From the NCBI GenBank assembly GCA_025360875.1, contig JANYBI010000541.1:1-6568 (forward strand): 6,568 nt of DNA. Reading direction: 5' to 3'. Below, one piece after another: positions 4,292-6,568 of the stretch; position 1 is the stretch's first letter; each line of letters begins with the position of its first letter. A program made the translations under genes and the position numbers. The stretch comes from Lentisphaerota bacterium (lineage in GTDB: Bacteria > Verrucomicrobiota > Lentisphaeria > Victivallales > GWF2-50-93). The notes beneath the pieces were generated by a model. It was not told the origin of the DNA. It searched no databases and saw only the letters and a list, made by a program, of their open reading frames with translations.

Positions 4292-5326
4292 ATGACAATC
4301 TATCTATATGAATGTTGGTCGACGATCTGCCAGATGGCCCCATATCTGCTGTTCGGATTCCTTTTTGCCGGACTGCTTTCAGTGCTTATTTCCCCTGAAA
4401 CAGTACAGCGACATCTCGGTGGCAGGGGATTCCTACAGGTCTCGAAAGCCTCCTTGTTCGGGGTTCCTCTCCCCCTCTGCTCATGCGGAGTGATCCCTGT
4501 TTTCGCATCGCTCCGCAAAAGCGGGGCAGGAAAAGGTGCGGCGACTTCATTTCTTATTTCCACTCCCCAGACCGGCATCGACAGCATACTGGTAACTTAC
4601 AGCATGCTCGGTCCGGTACTTGCCATATTCAGGCCTATTGCCGCATTCGTTTCAGGGATTGTCGGAGGGCTTCTAGTCGACATGTTTGACAAGAAAGGGG
4701 AAATACCCCAGGAAAAGAAGGAATCCAGTTCCTGCTGCCATAGCAAATGTTGCGAGGAGATACCCAAAAAGGAAAATATCCTTAAACGGATATTGACCTA
4801 TGGTTTTGTAACCCTGATGGACGAAATTTCCAAATCCCTCGCTCTTGGAATACTCCTGGCGGCACTGATATCCATGCTAGTTCCTGAAAACTGGTTCGCC
4901 AGCGCAGTCGGTACCGGTTTTACAGGCATGCTGTTCATGATGGCCTGCGGGATCCCGCTGTATGTATGTGCCACCGCATCAGTTCCGATTGCCGCTGTGC
5001 TTATTGCCAAGGGAGTTAGTCCCGGCGCGGCCTTTGTCTTCCTGATGACAGGCCCAGCCACAAATGCCGCGGCGATCGCAATAGTCTGGAAAATGCTCGG
5101 GAAAAAATCCACCTTCCTTTATCTTTTCTCATTGGTGGCCTGCGCATTAGCTTTTGGTCTTATTATTGACAGGATTCCATATTTAGGTTCAGATGTCGTG
5201 GCCGCAGCGTGCCATCATGAGGAGACATTGAGCCTGTTCCAACAGGTTTCAGCGGGAATACTACTGGTTCTCATGTCGGTAGCGTTGATGAAATCGTTCT
5301 TTAGTAAAAGAGCCAATCAGCATTGA
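4292..5326 (+). CDS. SO_0444-type permease (DUF318/ArsP superfamily), probable Cu/Zn efflux
   Basis: A 344-residue polytopic inner-membrane protein with roughly eight hydrophobic segments in two halves (about 10-130 and 180-335). The first half has PLPLCSCGVIP with Cys63 and Cys65, followed by TSFLISTPQTG. The second half has GIPLYVCATASVPIA with Cys226, followed by MTGPATNAA. These paired motifs mark the DUF318 permease family, whose SO_0444 branch is annotated as a Cu/Zn efflux transporter, while other branches export organoarsenicals. The halves are joined by a soluble loop with the cluster CCHSKCC (Cys148, Cys149, His150, Cys153, Cys154). A further Cys307-His-His-Glu-Glu cluster precedes the last membrane helix. 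Both fit soft-metal handling. The ribosome binding site is weak (AGG at 4280-4282). The actual substrate is not shown by sequence. The gene converges with the DUF4340 gene across only 9 nt. Confidence 0.88.
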   Translation: MTIYLYECWSTICQMAPYLLFGFLFAGLLSVLISPETVQRHLGGRGFLQVSKASLFGVPLPLCSCGVIPVFASLRKSGAGKGAATSFLISTPQTGIDSILVTYSMLGPVLAIFRPIAAFVSGIVGGLLVDMFDKKGEIPQEKKESSSCCHSKCCEEIPKKENILKRILTYGFVTLMDEISKSLALGILLAALISMLVPENWFASAVGTGFTGMLFMMACGIPLYVCATASVPIAAVLIAKGVSPGAAFVFLMTGPATNAAAIAIVWKMLGKKSTFLYLFSLVACALAFGLIIDRIPYLGSDVVAAACHHEETLSLFQQVSAGILLVLMSVALMKSFFSKRANQH

Positions 5327-5335
5327 CTTCTCGAG

Positions 5336-6508
5336 CTATTTCCCTTTTGCAGGTTCCGCCGCAGGTTTCTTCTCGTCCTTCTTTTCCTCTTTCGCTTTCA
5401 GGAAATCATTTCGGGATTTCAGGACTGAGTCAAGCTCTTTTTTAGAGACCGTGTAGATCCATTTCGCTATGGATTTTTCCTTTTCAAGCTTTTCCTTCAG
5501 CTTGTCGGATTTCGCCTTGAATTCCTTGTCGAGCCTGTCCTTGTCCTCGGGTTTTTCATCTTTGACAGCTTCTCTCTGTTCAGGGATCGTCGCAGCCGTC
5601 CTTATATTTACAAGATATTTATCCTTGTCTTCACCTGGAGAATATCTGATCTCATACTTGAAACCTTCGGCAGTTTCAATAGTGGCGGTCTCACCTGCGA
5701 AATCAGCAGGGCACGTCCAGACATCCTGGAAAGGGACATTTTTGAATAAGCTGCTGAAAGGGGATGTCTTTGCAGGATCGATCTCCTCTCCATCCTTCAG
5801 ATCTGAAAGTTTGAACGCATCGCCTCCCGCGTCCTTTATGATCTTCCAGTTGTCAGCCGGATTCTTCCTTGACACTTCAATTGCCTTTATGTTTTCAATC
5901 TCGACCAGCGATTTGTCCGTCCAGGCCATCGGACTCGGGCTGAATTCATCAAAGGTATAGTTTACCAGTTTCGGCTGGAATTTCCCATCGCAGACCATGA
6001 CATATCTTGCGTCCGGAGTAGCTCCGCCGAAATAAGGATTCGGATTTTCCTCCTTCTTGAAATGCACTTTGCCAATCAGGAGAGAGAGTAGTTTTTTACC
6101 GGCTTCGTCCGAAAAATCGACGAGGATGGCGGTACCCTTGTCCTTGTCCGCATCTCCCAGCCCCAGTTTCTCAAGCTGTGATTTGCCGGCATTTATGTTC
6201 TGTACGGTCTTGATCTCGGGAAGACTTTGGAGGAACGATATGATCTTCCGGTATTCGCCCGGATAAGAGTCCTTTTCGGAGACTGACCACGATCCGTCTT
6301 CGTTCTTCTTCAATGTCGTCGTCAGCTTGCCAGATGATACCGTGAAACTTGTGATCCTGTTGACATCAAAATCGGCCAGGAGAATTTCACCTGAGGCGCT
6401 GTACCTGCTGCTGTTCCACGTGGAACTGTCCTTCCTGAGCACGAAAAAAATTGAAAGACCAAGCAAGGCGAGTATTACAAGCGAAGAGATTAGTTGGTTC
6501 CTGTTCAT
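5336..6508 (-). CDS. DUF4340 domain-containing membrane-anchored protein
   Basis: A 390-residue protein with one N-terminal hydrophobic segment (about 7-24), consistent with an uncleaved anchor and a large extracytoplasmic region. I recognise the rest as DUF4340, from its alternating beta-type segments such as ITSFTVSSGKLTTTLKK and the conserved end YTVSKKELDSVLKSRNDFL. A Lys/Glu-rich stretch (about 315-350) is probably helical or coiled coil, and the tail (about 370-390) is Lys/Glu/Ala/Pro-rich and likely disordered. DUF4340 proteins are commonly encoded next to GldG-type ABC transporter components, and the upstream partial gene fits that. The biochemical role is unknown. The start is supported by AGGAGGAG (complement of 6518-6525), 9 nt before the ATG, and by the ATGA overlap with the upstream gene. 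Its stop lies 9 nt from the stop of the convergent permease gene. Confidence 0.85.
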   Translation of the reverse strand: MNRNQLISSLVILALLGLSIFFVLRKDSSTWNSSRYSASGEILLADFDVNRITSFTVSSGKLTTTLKKNEDGSWSVSEKDSYPGEYRKIISFLQSLPEIKTVQNINAGKSQLEKLGLGDADKDKGTAILVDFSDEAGKKLLSLLIGKVHFKKEENPNPYFGGATPDARYVMVCDGKFQPKLVNYTFDEFSPSPMAWTDKSLVEIENIKAIEVSRKNPADNWKIIKDAGGDAFKLSDLKDGEEIDPAKTSPFSSLFKNVPFQDVWTCPADFAGETATIETAEGFKYEIRYSPGEDKDKYLVNIRTAATIPEQREAVKDEKPEDKDRLDKEFKAKSDKLKEKLEKEKSIAKWIYTVSKKELDSVLKSRNDFLKAKEEKKDEKKPAAEPAKGK

Positions 6509-6568
6509 TTTACAAAACTCCTCCTGTTCCTGTAGACTGCGAGTCCGAGCCCGAAAACTATCACCAGC
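6505..6568 (-). CDS. C-terminal end of an upstream membrane protein, probably GldG-like (partial)
   Basis: On the - strand a frame open from the window edge ends at TGA (6507-6505), giving 20 residues. They form a hydrophobic segment followed by a basic tail (GLGLAVYRNRRSFVK), the usual end of a transmembrane helix with positive residues on the cytoplasmic side. The TGA overlaps the DUF4340 ATG (ATGA), a typical operon junction. GldG-type auxiliary ABC transporter proteins end in this way and are frequent DUF4340 neighbours, so that identity is inferred from context. Twenty residues alone cannot prove it. Confidence 0.6.
   Translation of the reverse strand, partial: LVIVFGLGLAVYRNRRSFVK

Noticed and set aside
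5469..5960. + strand open frame of 163 codons inside the DUF4340 gene
   Set aside because: Its Ser/Leu/Phe-rich composition is what the complement of Lys/Glu-rich codons produces, and it lies wholly inside a recognised gene.

Overview
The window reads as chromosomal DNA from an obligately or mainly anaerobic bacterium of moderate GC content. Seven complete genes run on the + strand. A complete gene and the tail of another run on the - strand from the right edge and converge on them. The taxon cannot be fixed from these proteins. The dispersed hairpin repeat, the short-period intergenic arrays and the GldG/DUF4340 pair remind me of the PVC superphylum (Lentisphaerota, Kiritimatiellota) or similar environmental lineages, but this is an impression, not a proof.

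Positions 174-3356 hold an almost complete anaerobic oxygen and oxidative-stress toolkit in one direction: rubrerythrin (peroxide reduction), desulfoferrodoxin/superoxide reductase (superoxide to peroxide), ferritin (iron storage), a flavodiiron protein of the FprA/ROO type (oxygen or NO reduction) and rubredoxin (electron carrier for these enzymes). Superoxide reductase and ferritin overlap by ATGA. The flavodiiron protein and rubredoxin are 34 nt apart. The logic is joint: superoxide reductase makes peroxide, rubrerythrin removes it, the flavodiiron protein removes oxygen at source, rubredoxin supplies electrons, and ferritin sequesters iron that would feed Fenton chemistry.

Positions 3387-4181 encode a DUF2400/TIGR02757 protein whose PVDVHMW motif resembles the catalytic-Asp segment of OGG1-type DNA glycosylases. 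Its ribosome binding site lies inside a perfect 14-bp inverted repeat that also contains the rubredoxin stop codon, which suggests translational coupling. Positions 4292-5326 encode an SO_0444/DUF318-type metal efflux permease with a Cys/His-rich loop.

On the - strand, 5336-6508 encodes a membrane-anchored DUF4340 protein. It overlaps by ATGA the last codons of an upstream gene that ends in a transmembrane helix, probably a GldG-like ABC transporter component.

The two longer intergenic gaps inside the + strand block (1757-1954 and 4182-4291) share a layout: a degenerate short tandem array (7-nt period in one, 8-nt in the other), then a 28-nt dispersed repeat with a small hairpin (26 of 28 positions identical), then a gene start. 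No tRNA, rRNA, CRISPR array, transposase or convincing intrinsic terminator was seen. No gene-free stretch exceeds 300 bases.
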